The notes beneath the pieces were generated by a model. The model did no database searches. It was not told the DNA's origin and saw nothing but the letters and a program-made list of their open reading frames with translations. From positions 124,001-188,000 of the forward strand of contig NZ_LXYU01000002.1 in NCBI RefSeq assembly GCF_001952075.1: 64,000 bases of DNA. The letters are read 5' to 3'. This document shows positions 19,340-28,437 of this stretch, one piece after another. Positions within the stretch are counted from its first letter, which is position 1. Each line of letters begins with the position of its first letter. Made by a program: the position numbers and the translations under genes. Source of the stretch: Ditibartonella apis. GTDB lineage: Bacteria; Pseudomonadota; Alphaproteobacteria; Rhizobiales; Rhizobiaceae.

Positions 19340-20019
19340 TGCTCCAGCATTCCAATAAAGCGTTTCTTGAACCATGCCCCGAGCCGCCGCAAAATTGTAG
19401 CTTATGCCCAAGACTTCATGATTTTCGCGAAGAATGGCGCAAGAAAGAGCCGCTTTGGCATAACGGACCAGTCAAACCGTTTTTTCCGATTGGCGGTGCC
19501 AATGCAACGCGCCTTCTCGTTGTCGGTTTGGCACCCGGTTTAAGGGGGGCAAACCGCACAGGTCGTCCCTTTACCGGCGACTATGCCGGCGATCTTTTAT
19601 ATTCGACCTTGAAGAAATATGGATTCGCCCGCGGTGTGTTCGAGGCTAGGCCGGACGACAGCCTTGAACTCATTGACGCGACAATCGTTAATGCTGTGCG
19701 CTGTGTTCCGCCTGAAAACAAGCCGATTGGTGCGGAAATCAACCAATGCCGTCAATTTTTTGCCCCGCTTCTTGAAAATTTGCCAAAACTGCAAGCGGTT
19801 GTCACGTTGGGATCAATTGCCCACCAATCAACCGTTCGTGCTCTCGGCGCAAAACTGGCATTGCATCCCTTTGGACACGGAAAAGTCACAGATATCGGGC
19901 GGTTACGTATTTTCCCGAGCTATCACTGTTCACGCTACAACACCAATACCGGGCGGCTCACCGAACTGATGTTCCATGAAATTTTTTCGGCAGTTTCCGA
20001 TTATCTTGGTAACCATTGA
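19339..20019 (+). CDS. uracil-DNA glycosylase, family 5 (UDGb type)
   Basis: A 226-residue Fe-S uracil-DNA glycosylase. Motif A reads GLAPGLRGANRTGRPFTGDYAG (residues about 62-83), which is the family 5 form with the GANRTGRPF insertion, and motif B is FPSYHCSRYNTNTG, the HxxxxN-type region. N-terminal cysteines CSLCPRL plus later cysteines can hold the cluster. It removes uracil and related lesions from DNA. A second, family 4, glycosylase lies at 62583. Confidence 0.87.
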   Translation: MLQHSNKAFLEPCPEPPQNCSLCPRLHDFREEWRKKEPLWHNGPVKPFFPIGGANATRLLVVGLAPGLRGANRTGRPFTGDYAGDLLYSTLKKYGFARGVFEARPDDSLELIDATIVNAVRCVPPENKPIGAEINQCRQFFAPLLENLPKLQAVVTLGSIAHQSTVRALGAKLALHPFGHGKVTDIGRLRIFPSYHCSRYNTNTGRLTELMFHEIFSAVSDYLGNH

Positions 20020-20406
20020 CCTCTTAGTCCGGCGGCCTATTTTCGGGTTTTCTTACGTTCAGAATATTTTTAAGACTGTGTCAGTCCGGCAACCCGAACT
20101 CGTAATCTGATTGAAAAGAACAGTTTAATAAATCAAGGTTTGAAACACCTGCTTCAAGCCGCCTCTTTTCTCCCACAAACTTTGGTTGACATGCGTCCGG
20201 ACCAATCAGAAAACTTTTCTATCAAAGAGGAGTCCGATATCATCGGCTTGTTCTGCTTTTTTCCTTTTTTAAGTCTCTGACCGCTATAGTGCTGGCAATA
20301 TTTTCTACGTTTAGCCCCATATGCTTTTCGCGGAATTTTTGGAAAAAGCATAGCCCTCCACACATTCCCCAAAAAATGAATTTCATCAAGTTGGGCGGGG
20401 CAAACG
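20020..20406. other. gap between convergent genes
   Basis: About 390 bases between the glycosylase stop and the smpB stop. I see no gene, no RNA gene and no strong terminator hairpin with a T-run. Short frames here lack family character. Confidence 0.5.
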
Positions 20407-20883
20407 TTAACCACGTTCGCGCATCAGACGCGATTTTTCGCGGTTCCAGTCACGTTTCTTTTCGGTTTCGCGTTTATCATGAATCTTTTTCCCCCGAGCA
20501 AGCGCTATTTCAAGCTTCACCCTTCCCCGTTCATTAAAATAAAGCTTTAACGGAACAATGGTCATGCCTTCACGCGCGACAGCATTTGCCCAACGTGACA
20601 TTTCATGCTTGGATACCAGAAGCTTGCGCAAGCGACGCGGGTCATGATTAAATCTGTTTCCCTGTTTATATTCCGGTATATAGGAATTGATCAGCCAGAA
20701 CTCGCCGTTTTCAAAACTCGCATAGCTTTCAGCGATATTTCCGTGATGGGCACGCAGCGATTTAACCTCGGTGCCCTGCAAAACCACTCCGGCCTCCAAT
20801 GTATCAAGAATTTCGTAATTGAAACGCGCTTTGCGGTTATCTGCGACAACCTTGTAGGCCGAAGAATTGTTCTTTTTATTCAT
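20407..20883 (-). CDS. smpB: SsrA-binding protein
   Basis: SmpB (158 residues) binds tmRNA and is needed for trans-translation. The OB-fold core [42 protein letters not shown] is diagnostic, and the basic tail ends [20 protein letters not shown], as expected. It follows dapA by about 20 bases on the same strand. Confidence 0.97.
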   Translation of the reverse strand: MNKKNNSSAYKVVADNRKARFNYEILDTLEAGVVLQGTEVKSLRAHHGNIAESYASFENGEFWLINSYIPEYKQGNRFNHDPRRLRKLLVSKHEMSRWANAVAREGMTIVPLKLYFNERGRVKLEIALARGKKIHDKRETEKKRDWNREKSRLMRERG

Positions 20884-20904
20884 AAAGTACCAGATAGACG
20901 GCTA

Positions 20905-21789
20905 TTAATCGTTGACAAGGCCTGCATGTTTCAATGCAGCATCAATAATGTGTTTTGTTCCATCTTCAATAGGAACAATCGGCGAGCGCACAACGCTGGT
21001 GCAAATACCGAGTTTTTCGGCTGCATATTTTACACCGGCAGGGCTTGGTTCAAGAAACAACGCGCGGTTAAGCGGCATCAACCTGTCATTCAATTCCAGT
21101 GCTTTGGCAAAATTGTTTTCACGGCAAGCCTGAAAAAGTTCTGCACATTGTTTCGGGGCAATATTGGAAGTGACAGAAATGCACCCTACGCCACCTTGCG
21201 CGTTGAAGCCCAAAGCTGTGCTATCGTCGCCTGAAAGCTGGACAAAATCCTTGCCGCATTTTCTGCGTTGTTCACTCGCACGTTCAATTTTGCCTGTAGC
21301 GTCTTTGACGCCGATAATGTTTTCGAAGTCGTGGTGCAGCTTTGCCATTGTATCGGCAGTCATATCAACGACAGAACGCCCAGGTATGTTGTAAATGATC
21401 AAAGGAATCGAGATCGCTTTTGCAACCGTCGAAAAATGCTCATACATCCCTCTCTGGTTCGGCTTGTTATAATAAGGAGTGACAACAAGAACAGCATCCG
21501 CACCGGCTTTTTCTGCAAATTCGGCAAGTTCGACTGCTTCCTTTGTGCTGTTGGAACCTGCACCGGCAATAACCGGAACGCGTTTGGCAACCTGACGAAC
21601 ACAAAGTTCAATGACACGTTTATGTTCCTGATAGCTGAGCGTCGGCGATTCACCGGTTGTTCCAACGGGGACAAGACCGTTAATGCCCTGTTTGACCTGC
21701 CATTCGACAAGATCACATAATGTTTTCTCGGCTACATTGCCGTTTTTGTCGAAAGGTGTAATGAGTGCGGTCAGTGCTCCCTTGAGCAT
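20905..21789 (-). CDS. dapA: 4-hydroxy-tetrahydrodipicolinate synthase
   Basis: DapA (294 residues) condenses pyruvate and aspartate semialdehyde in lysine/diaminopimelate synthesis. Visible are [14 protein letters not shown], the tyrosine in IIYNIPGRS, the Schiff-base lysine in IGVKDATG and [10 protein letters not shown]. It forms an operon with smpB and is divergent from the lytic transglycosylase gene. Confidence 0.97.
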   Translation of the reverse strand: MLKGALTALITPFDKNGNVAEKTLCDLVEWQVKQGINGLVPVGTTGESPTLSYQEHKRVIELCVRQVAKRVPVIAGAGSNSTKEAVELAEFAEKAGADAVLVVTPYYNKPNQRGMYEHFSTVAKAISIPLIIYNIPGRSVVDMTADTMAKLHHDFENIIGVKDATGKIERASEQRRKCGKDFVQLSGDDSTALGFNAQGGVGCISVTSNIAPKQCAELFQACRENNFAKALELNDRLMPLNRALFLEPSPAGVKYAAEKLGICTSVVRSPIVPIEDGTKHIIDAALKHAGLVND

Positions 21790-22074
21790 GGTAAACTCCC
21801 TGATTATATATTCAGTATTAAGGCAATCGCCCCTTCAATATGCCTTTAAGACCATAGTATCGCCATCCAATTGACGCAAGTCGATTTTACACTGCTCGCC
21901 CGTCTTCAGTATGAAAGGTGAATCTTTCTTTTTAAGAATGACGTATTCAACCAGGAATCGGATTGAACAAAATGTTCAAGCATGTCGGAATTGGGTAACG
22001 ATAACTTGTTAACCCGTCTTTCACGGTTAGAGGTTATTTTAGACAAAAACATTCATAAATGGGCTTTTTAAAGT

Positions 22075-24183
22075 ATGATGCGTAAATATTCGTCAGGTGT
22101 TCTGGCAAAAACGACTGTTTCTTTCTTCGTGGCAACGAGTATGCTCACGTCGATTGCTGATAGTCATGCAGCATCCTCTCACACAAATGCCCCTATACCG
22201 TTAGCCCGTCCTTTTGCGTCAACGCCTAAAGCCGTTGCACCGCTCAAATCCGATGCAATTGTAACGAACGCAATCCCGCGCACCAACAGTGTCGTTGTTA
22301 ATGGAAGTCTTAAATCGGGTCTTGATGCGCTTTATAGCAAACAAGCAGCAAGTGCCATTTCCATTCGCAATAACATGCCGAGAAATAGCCTTGATCGTCA
22401 TATTCTGACTTGGGCAATCGGCGTGTCGGGCGTACCCGGCATTCCCAGTTCCGAAATATTCAACGCAGCACAAGAATTGCACGACTGGCCCGGCATGACA
22501 GCAATGCGCCGCAATTCCGAACGTGCTCTTGCCAGTGAAATGAACTCCCCGCAAGCCATTATCAGCGGCTTTGGCAATTATACTCCTGTAACAGCACAAG
22601 GCATGGCAGCGCTTGGCGGTGCATTGGTGGAAACGGGCCAAACGGCACGCGCACGGCAAATTCTTGCACCATGGTGGTATAAAGCGAAACTCAATGCACA
22701 GGAAGAACAACTGGTATTGAAAAAAGCAGGGCCGGCATTGCTTCCGGCAGATCATCTTCAACGCATGCGCGCCATGCTTTATGCCAATCGTATTTCTTCT
22801 GCCGAACGTGTAGCAAAGTTGGCGAATGCCCAATCTCTTTATGCAGGTTTTGCGGCTGTTGCCAATAATGACTCTAACGCCCGCCAAAAACTTGCAGCGG
22901 TTGATAAAAGTTTCCGCAAAGATTCACTTTATCTTTTTGCCCAAATTCAATATTTGCGCCGCTCGGGGCAATGTGATGATGCGGCAAAGCTTATGTTAAA
23001 GGCGCCGAAAGATGCTCTTACGCTGGTTGATCCGGATGCCTGGTGGATTGAACGGCGCGTTTTATCACGCGAAATGCTTGATGAAAACAAGCCGAAAATC
23101 GCCTATCAACTGGTAGCAGCCCATTCGGCCGAAAGTCCGACCTTGGCGGCCGACGCCGAATTTCATGCTGGCTGGTATGCTCTCCGGTTTCTGGGTGATA
23201 ATAAAACGGCAATGCAACACTTTTCCCGCATTGTGCAAATCTCGTCACGACCGGTTTCAGCTTCGCGCGGGTTTTATTGGATGGGCAGAACGGCCGAAGT
23301 ACAGGGAAATCGTAGCAACGCTATTCAATATTTTCGCCGTGCCGCCCATTATGGCACTACCTTTTACGGGCAGCTTGCCGCAGCCCGGCTTGGTGAACAG
23401 AGGCTCGAAATTCCCTATCCGAAGCCGACAGCAAGCGATCGTCAGCGCTTTGAATCACGCGAACCGGTCATGGCTATAAAGAGGCTTGAAGCGATAGGAT
23501 ATTCCGATCGTGCAGGCGTCCTTTATCGTGAACTCGGAGAAGAGCTTGATAGCCCCGGTGAACTTGCTATGCTCGCCGTTATGGCAGAGCGTAAAGGTGA
23601 CCATTATACGAGCCTGAAGATTGGCAAAAGCGCGGTCATCAGGGGTATGGATGTAGGCTCCCTCTCCCACCCTGTCGGCGCAATTCCCGAAACAGCCAAT
23701 ATTTCTGCTTCCGGCAAGGCACTTGCCTATGCCATTGCTCGGCAAGAAAGCGAATTTAAAACCGATGCGGTATCAGGTGCGGGTGCCAAGGGTATGCTGC
23801 AACTTCTGCCAGCAACGGCAAAAGCCGTTGCAACCAAAAATTCGATCAAATGGCAACCGGAAAAATTGGCAACCGATGCCGGATATAATGCCACTTTGGG
23901 CGCCCATTTTCTGGGTGAGCAACTTGATCGTTTCAACGGTTCCTATATCCTGACATTTATCGGTTATAATGCTGGTGGGCGACGCGCCAATGAATGGATC
24001 AGCCGTTATGGCGACCCGCGCGGGCAATCCGTCGATTGGGTTGTCGACTGGGTTGAGCGTATTCCTTACTCGGAAACGCGCGACTATGTCATGCGTGTCA
24101 TGGAAAACTATCAGGTTTATAAAGCACGCCTTACCGGCACTGCCGATATCAATGTTGACCTGACAGCCGGCCGTCACGGTTGA
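22075..24183 (+). CDS. slt: soluble lytic murein transglycosylase
   Basis: A 702-residue periplasmic Slt70-type enzyme that cleaves peptidoglycan with 1,6-anhydro product formation. An N-terminal signal sequence is followed by a long helical superhelix with TPR-like repeats (for example RGFYWMGRTAEVQGNRSNAIQYFRRAA). The C-terminal SLT domain has the catalytic glutamate in ARQESEFKTDAVSGAGAKGMLQLLPATA (about residue 559) and the FIGYNAGGRRA block. Two adjacent ATGs (22075 and 22078) are possible starts. Confidence 0.92.
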   Translation: MMRKYSSGVLAKTTVSFFVATSMLTSIADSHAASSHTNAPIPLARPFASTPKAVAPLKSDAIVTNAIPRTNSVVVNGSLKSGLDALYSKQAASAISIRNNMPRNSLDRHILTWAIGVSGVPGIPSSEIFNAAQELHDWPGMTAMRRNSERALASEMNSPQAIISGFGNYTPVTAQGMAALGGALVETGQTARARQILAPWWYKAKLNAQEEQLVLKKAGPALLPADHLQRMRAMLYANRISSAERVAKLANAQSLYAGFAAVANNDSNARQKLAAVDKSFRKDSLYLFAQIQYLRRSGQCDDAAKLMLKAPKDALTLVDPDAWWIERRVLSREMLDENKPKIAYQLVAAHSAESPTLAADAEFHAGWYALRFLGDNKTAMQHFSRIVQISSRPVSASRGFYWMGRTAEVQGNRSNAIQYFRRAAHYGTTFYGQLAAARLGEQRLEIPYPKPTASDRQRFESREPVMAIKRLEAIGYSDRAGVLYRELGEELDSPGELAMLAVMAERKGDHYTSLKIGKSAVIRGMDVGSLSHPVGAIPETANISASGKALAYAIARQESEFKTDAVSGAGAKGMLQLLPATAKAVATKNSIKWQPEKLATDAGYNATLGAHFLGEQLDRFNGSYILTFIGYNAGGRRANEWISRYGDPRGQSVDWVVDWVERIPYSETRDYVMRVMENYQVYKARLTGTADINVDLTAGRHG

Positions 24184-24734
24184 AAAGTGAAATATTTTAC
24201 AATGTTTATTTTTTATAATGTAAAATTTCTTTAAGAGTTAATCTCTTTAAATATTTTTATTAAATATAGCCAAATTAATATATTATATAATTAATCAATA
24301 CTATATTATAACATGATAATATTAAATTTTTTACTGAAATCAATATAACAAATCCGTAATTTATAAAATTTATATTGTATAAAAGCGTAAACGATGCTTT
24401 TTAACAGATGAATAAACTTCAGAATTAGTTCTATATGTTCCATCGTTGTTGTTTGTCCAAAGTCCGGCAACACAGGACAGTCCGGAATATGAAGAAACGT
24501 AAATACATAAGCTATAACGATTATTCGGCTCATCCTGTAGAAAGAGTAGCCAACTCGATAACGGTTTACCGCCGTCATGGCTTCAAAATACTAACTATTA
24601 AAAATAGAACCGATATATTTCATTGGCTTTTTTAAATTTCATTGACTTACTTTCGTTTTTTCAAAAGCAATCATTTACCATAAGCAAAAATCCCGTTGGC
24701 TTCTTATGTCGGCTTTTGAGGCAACCACCGAAAT
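24184..24734. other. AT-rich gap
   Basis: About 550 bases, extremely AT-rich from 24190 to 24370. Open frames of 66-90 codons on both strands overlap each other and look fortuitous. No RNA gene or terminator was recognised. Confidence 0.45.
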
Positions 24735-25421
24735 TCAATTCGCCTCGGCACAGGAATTTTGCCAATAACCTCCATTCGGTTTGTCCCAGATACATGCCGC
24801 GTCAATTTGATAGTTTTCGGGCAATTTCAAGCTTTTATCTTCATCCGGTGAATTTTTAAGCTTGTAAAGAGTAACCCTATCAAGGGTGAGTTTATCACCT
24901 TTCACTGCTATGACACCAGTGTTCATCATCGGCAAAACCTTCAAAAAGAAAGTAAAGGCCCGTTGGAATTTTTCCGGCATAACGGCACCGGTATCCATTT
25001 CGTCGTAAACCATCATTCCGGGCTTTTGTGCCGAAATAAGATTGGTCAAGTTGAACCGTGCAAAACCTACCGGAATGGTTCCCCGTACGGTAATTCCGTC
25101 TTCGTCGACGATAAACATAAGATAATCGTTTTTTTGCTCTGAAAGAATGACAATATCGGATTCAACATTTTGAACATGTTTAAGTGCTTTTACTTTTGCG
25201 ACTATATTGTCACGTGCCGCTTTGTCGGGGGCATAACCGTGCAAAGTGACATTAAAACCGTCCACATCATAGGAAAGCCAATTTGTTTCATCCCCAAGCT
25301 CGTTCAACTCAATGGAAAGATGCCTTTCCTGCCCACCTATTCCGAACCAAAGCCCCATGACGACTATAAAAACAATCACTGTAAGTGATGGCCAGAAAAA
25401 TTTACGAATGAACATCAACAT
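24735..25421 (-). CDS. membrane-anchored BON-like protein
   Basis: A 228-residue protein with one N-terminal membrane helix (about residues 9-27: SLTVIVFIVVMGLWFGIG) and an outside domain. The stretch VDGFNVTLHGYAPDKAARDNIVAKVKALKHVQNVESDI resembles a BON (bacterial OsmY and nodulation) repeat, and a second similar segment may begin near DGITVRGTIP. BON domains are thought to bind phospholipid or other hydrophobic surfaces. Related N-terminal domains occur in rhizobial OmpA-like proteins, but no OmpA domain follows here. It is divergent from hutA with a 390-base gap. Function unknown. Confidence 0.65.
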   Translation of the reverse strand: MLMFIRKFFWPSLTVIVFIVVMGLWFGIGGQERHLSIELNELGDETNWLSYDVDGFNVTLHGYAPDKAARDNIVAKVKALKHVQNVESDIVILSEQKNDYLMFIVDEDGITVRGTIPVGFARFNLTNLISAQKPGMMVYDEMDTGAVMPEKFQRAFTFFLKVLPMMNTGVIAVKGDKLTLDRVTLYKLKNSPDEDKSLKLPENYQIDAACIWDKPNGGYWQNSCAEAN

Positions 25422-25667
25422 TTCCTATGATGATTGGGATACCGTTTGTTTTAATCAAACCGGTTTTTGCATACAATGACTTTTCGTCTCTTTCCGCGTT
25501 AATCGCTCCTGAAGATAAACCAAACCCGTTTATAAAACCTTTTTGCCAAGTTCCCGCCTTTTTTGGGTGAGACCCGCATATTCCACATCTTTACGGCATA
25601 GCAGATAAGTGCAGCTAATCGTCGCCAATCCGTCTTGTTCAGGTTTTCTGTCCTGCACAGGTTTTTC

Positions 25668-25696
25668 TTGATTATTTTTATCATGTTTTGTATAAG
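25668..25696 (+). promoter_or_regulatory. hutA promoter with candidate iron/heme operator in the spacer
   Basis: TTGATT at 25668-25673 and TATAAG at 25691-25696 are separated by 17 bases, a good sigma-70 layout about 115 bases before the hutA ATG. The spacer holds ATTTTTATCATGTTTT (25674-25689), which is the exact reverse complement of the 16 bases at 28209-28224 before hemP. A repressor bound there would block the promoter. Which regulator binds (Irr, RirA or a Fur-type protein) is not known. Confidence 0.6.
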
Positions 25697-25810
25697 CAGC
25701 CAATCAACGTTCGGGGCGTTGAAAATTCTGCTCAGCCAGCCGGTTAAAAATCCAGCAAGCCAGGCGCTTTTTCCATATGCATATTATTCTTAAAAGCGAG
25801 GGACGAGGTA

Positions 25811-28048
25811 ATGCTGCTTAAGATCGGGACGAGACTGAAAACATGTGCTGCGTCGGGAGGGCTGGCAATAGCAATTCCCCTGACAATCGCGGTTCCCCTG
25901 ACAATCGCGGTTCCCCTGACAATCGTGATTCCTATGTCGGTTTTTGCTCAGGTGGCGGAAAATAGTGAAACGCAGCTTAATCCCGTCATCGTTAAATCAA
26001 AATCCGAATTATTGAAACTCAATAGTCCTACTATTTTAACCGAGCGTAAAACGGCCAAAGACATAGCCGACAAACAGGTTGACGATGTTCATGATATTGA
26101 CCGGCTTGATCCTGCTATCAACTATAATTCTGCAAGCGACAGTTTTAATATCAGGGGGCTCGACCAGAACCGCGTACTGACAACAATCGACGGTATTCGT
26201 CTTCCGTGGCTTTATGACGGATCGCGACAAGTCAAAAATGGCATATCGCTGTTCGATTTTTCATCGCTTTCAACTTTGGATATTATTCATGGAGCCGATT
26301 CAAGCCTCTACGGTTCGGGAGCATTGGGCGGTGTCGTTGCACTACGCACACTTGATCCTGAAGACCTTCTGACAACTGACAAGAATTGGGCAAGCCTGAC
26401 AAAAGGCAGCTATGCTTCAACCGATCGCAGTTGGCGTATCAACGAAGCATTCGCAATGCGTGCACAACAGACTTACGCCTTGTTCCAGGGTGGCTATACG
26501 CGCGGGAAACAGCGTGAAAACAACGGAATTGGAGGAGGATATGGTGCAAACCGTGTCGATATGAACCCGACAACATTCGATCAGGATAATTTGCTTTTCA
26601 AACTATATCAACACATCGACGGCAGCCAACGGGTTGGTTTCACTGCCGAGCGTTTCAATCTTTCCAAAGACATTGATACCTACAATTTGTCAACATCCAC
26701 CTACCGCCCCGGTTCGGGAACAGAAGACGATGAAAAACGCCGTGAGCGTCTCTCTCTGTCTTACGACTATAATGGAGGCGGCTTCCTTGATGAAGCACAT
26801 GGAATTGTTTACTGGCAACGGCAACGCACCGATGAAAAATCGGAATCCGACCGCATATCCATCCCAAAAGGTTATTATATGCGGGACAATCTAATTCGCG
26901 ACACTGATTATGGTATCAATATTGCCGGACTGAAAAAACTTGAAGCAGGGTCGACAACACATACATTGCGTTTAGCAACCGAAGCGTCATCTTCAAAATT
27001 CCAACAATATGCTGAAGGCGAGGATAACTGCCCTCCCCCGCCGTTTAAAGGGCCTTTCATGGCGTGCAAATTCATGCACATCAACCAATCGGATTCTCCG
27101 GATACAAATAGCACGATTTTCGGTTTGACTGCCGAAGATGAAATTGGTTTTCTCGCTAACCGTTTGAGATTGACACCCGGATTACGTTACGATTGGTACG
27201 AACATCGTCCGCAAGACACTTATGCTTATGAACATGGTGCAGGCTTCGAGGGCTATCCGCCAAATAACAGCCGGTCACACTTGTCGCCAAAACTTAGGGC
27301 CGAATGGGATGCATTAAACGATGTAACGCTTTACGCACAATGGGCACAGGCATTTCGTGCTCCCAGCGTTACCGAGCTTTATCTGAACTATACCAATCCG
27401 GGTTTTTATTATACCCGCGGCAATCCCGATCTCAAACCTGAAACCAGTAACGGTTACGATATAGGGGCAAAGCTCGGCAATGATGATCTTGGAGGATCCA
27501 TTAGCCTTTTCTCGAATTATTACCGCAATTTTATTGATGAAATCGATTTGGGTGCAAACCGTGAATTCATGCTTCAACGCTTGAATTATATCAATCGCGC
27601 TCACGTTCGCATCTCCGGTATCGAGGCAAAAGGACATATTGTTTTTTCAAACGGTTGGCACACCAATGCCGCTCTCGCCTACGCTGAAGGAAAAGACACC
27701 GACAATGATGAGCACCTCAATTCCATACCTGCGCTGAAAGGGATCATCAGTGTGGGGTATGCACGTGAACAATGGGGATCGGATGTTTCTTTGACGGCAG
27801 CAGCAAAGCGCAACAAAGTTGAAGAAAACTCCGATTTTTCCAAAACTCCGGGTTATACACTCGTTGACCTTACCGGATGGTGGCAACCACTTGGCAAAAA
27901 AGGCCCCAGATTACAAGCCGGTATCTATAATCTCTTTGACAAGCGTTATTGGAATGCAGTCGATCTTCCTTCGGCGCCAGCTTCGCCGAAAGATTATTAT
28001 AGTCAGCCCGGACGCACATTCAAAATCTCCTTCACACAAAAATTCTAA
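25811..28048 (+). CDS. hutA: TonB-dependent heme receptor
   Basis: A 745-residue outer-membrane receptor of the hemoglobin/heme TonB-dependent family. After an unusual repeat-containing signal peptide (ending SVFAQ), a TonB-box-like region and plug domain follow (SFNIRGLDQNRVLTTIDGIRLPW, GADSSLYGSGALGGVVAL), then a 22-strand barrel ending in FKISFTQKF with the terminal phenylalanine. The region FRAPSVTELYLNY and the NPDLKPETSNGYDIG block are typical of heme receptors. It takes heme across the outer membrane and passes it to HutB-HutC-HmuV. Its promoter carries a candidate operator shared with hemP. Confidence 0.92.
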   Translation: MLLKIGTRLKTCAASGGLAIAIPLTIAVPLTIAVPLTIVIPMSVFAQVAENSETQLNPVIVKSKSELLKLNSPTILTERKTAKDIADKQVDDVHDIDRLDPAINYNSASDSFNIRGLDQNRVLTTIDGIRLPWLYDGSRQVKNGISLFDFSSLSTLDIIHGADSSLYGSGALGGVVALRTLDPEDLLTTDKNWASLTKGSYASTDRSWRINEAFAMRAQQTYALFQGGYTRGKQRENNGIGGGYGANRVDMNPTTFDQDNLLFKLYQHIDGSQRVGFTAERFNLSKDIDTYNLSTSTYRPGSGTEDDEKRRERLSLSYDYNGGGFLDEAHGIVYWQRQRTDEKSESDRISIPKGYYMRDNLIRDTDYGINIAGLKKLEAGSTTHTLRLATEASSSKFQQYAEGEDNCPPPPFKGPFMACKFMHINQSDSPDTNSTIFGLTAEDEIGFLANRLRLTPGLRYDWYEHRPQDTYAYEHGAGFEGYPPNNSRSHLSPKLRAEWDALNDVTLYAQWAQAFRAPSVTELYLNYTNPGFYYTRGNPDLKPETSNGYDIGAKLGNDDLGGSISLFSNYYRNFIDEIDLGANREFMLQRLNYINRAHVRISGIEAKGHIVFSNGWHTNAALAYAEGKDTDNDEHLNSIPALKGIISVGYAREQWGSDVSLTAAAKRNKVEENSDFSKTPGYTLVDLTGWWQPLGKKGPRLQAGIYNLFDKRYWNAVDLPSAPASPKDYYSQPGRTFKISFTQKF
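25875..25934 (+). repeat. 18-base tandem repeat in the hutA signal-peptide region
   Basis: The unit TTCCCCTGACAATCGCGG occurs twice exactly (25875-25892, 25893-25910), then once with changes in its last bases (25911-25928), and a partial unit follows. It encodes a six-residue repeat (IAVPLT type) forming the hydrophobic core of the signal peptide. Copy-number change would lengthen or shorten that core in frame. Confidence 0.9.
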
Positions 28049-28208
28049 CGCAATCCCCGATAGAGCGCGGGCTGGATTGAACGGACCGACTTACGAGGTA
28101 ACCGGTTTCAACAATTTGGCTTCTAAAAATAGCTGAAAGAGCTGTGACATGAACACAAAATGAAACTTCCATTTTCTGACTATACGAAAAAGTGTATTGC
28201 CATTTTAT

Positions 28209-28235
28209 AAAACATGATAAAAATTATCATGTTTA
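28209..28235 (+). promoter_or_regulatory. palindromic operator candidate before hemP
   Basis: A perfect inverted repeat with 11-base arms (AAACATGATAA at 28210-28220 and its complement at 28224-28234) around a 3-base spacer, ending 21 bases before the hemP ATG. Sixteen bases of it recur in the hutA promoter on the opposite strand. There is no T-run after it, so a terminator for hutA is less likely. Expected function: iron- or heme-dependent repression of the hemP-hemS-hutBC-hmuV genes. Confidence 0.65.
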
Positions 28236-28255
28236 TGGATGACAGGTAAAAACGA

Positions 28256-28423
28256 ATGCAGAGAAACCTTGAATTGCAATCAAGAGACCCGATGAGGCAA
28301 TCTCTCATGATGATTGAAAGCAAAGCGTTATTCGGCGCGAAAAAGGAAGTATTGATCCATCATGAGGGGGCTGTTTATCGGCTGAAAATCACCCGTTTTG
28401 GCAAACTTATTCTGAATAAATAG
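28256..28423 (+). CDS. hemP: small HemP-family protein
   Basis: A 55-residue frame too short for most gene callers. Its C-terminal half (SKALFGAKKEVLIHHEGAVYR, then LKITRFGKLILNK) is a clear match to the HemP/DUF2470-unrelated small family found in heme-uptake loci, whose core is [ST]..LF.G...V.I.H....Y.LR.T..GKLILTK. In rhizobia the equivalent HmuP acts as a co-activator of heme-receptor transcription with Irr. It sits 14 bases before hemS and directly after the palindrome. Confidence 0.88.
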   Translation: MQRNLELQSRDPMRQSLMMIESKALFGAKKEVLIHHEGAVYRLKITRFGKLILNK

Positions 28424-28437
28424 AAAGGCGGACACCC

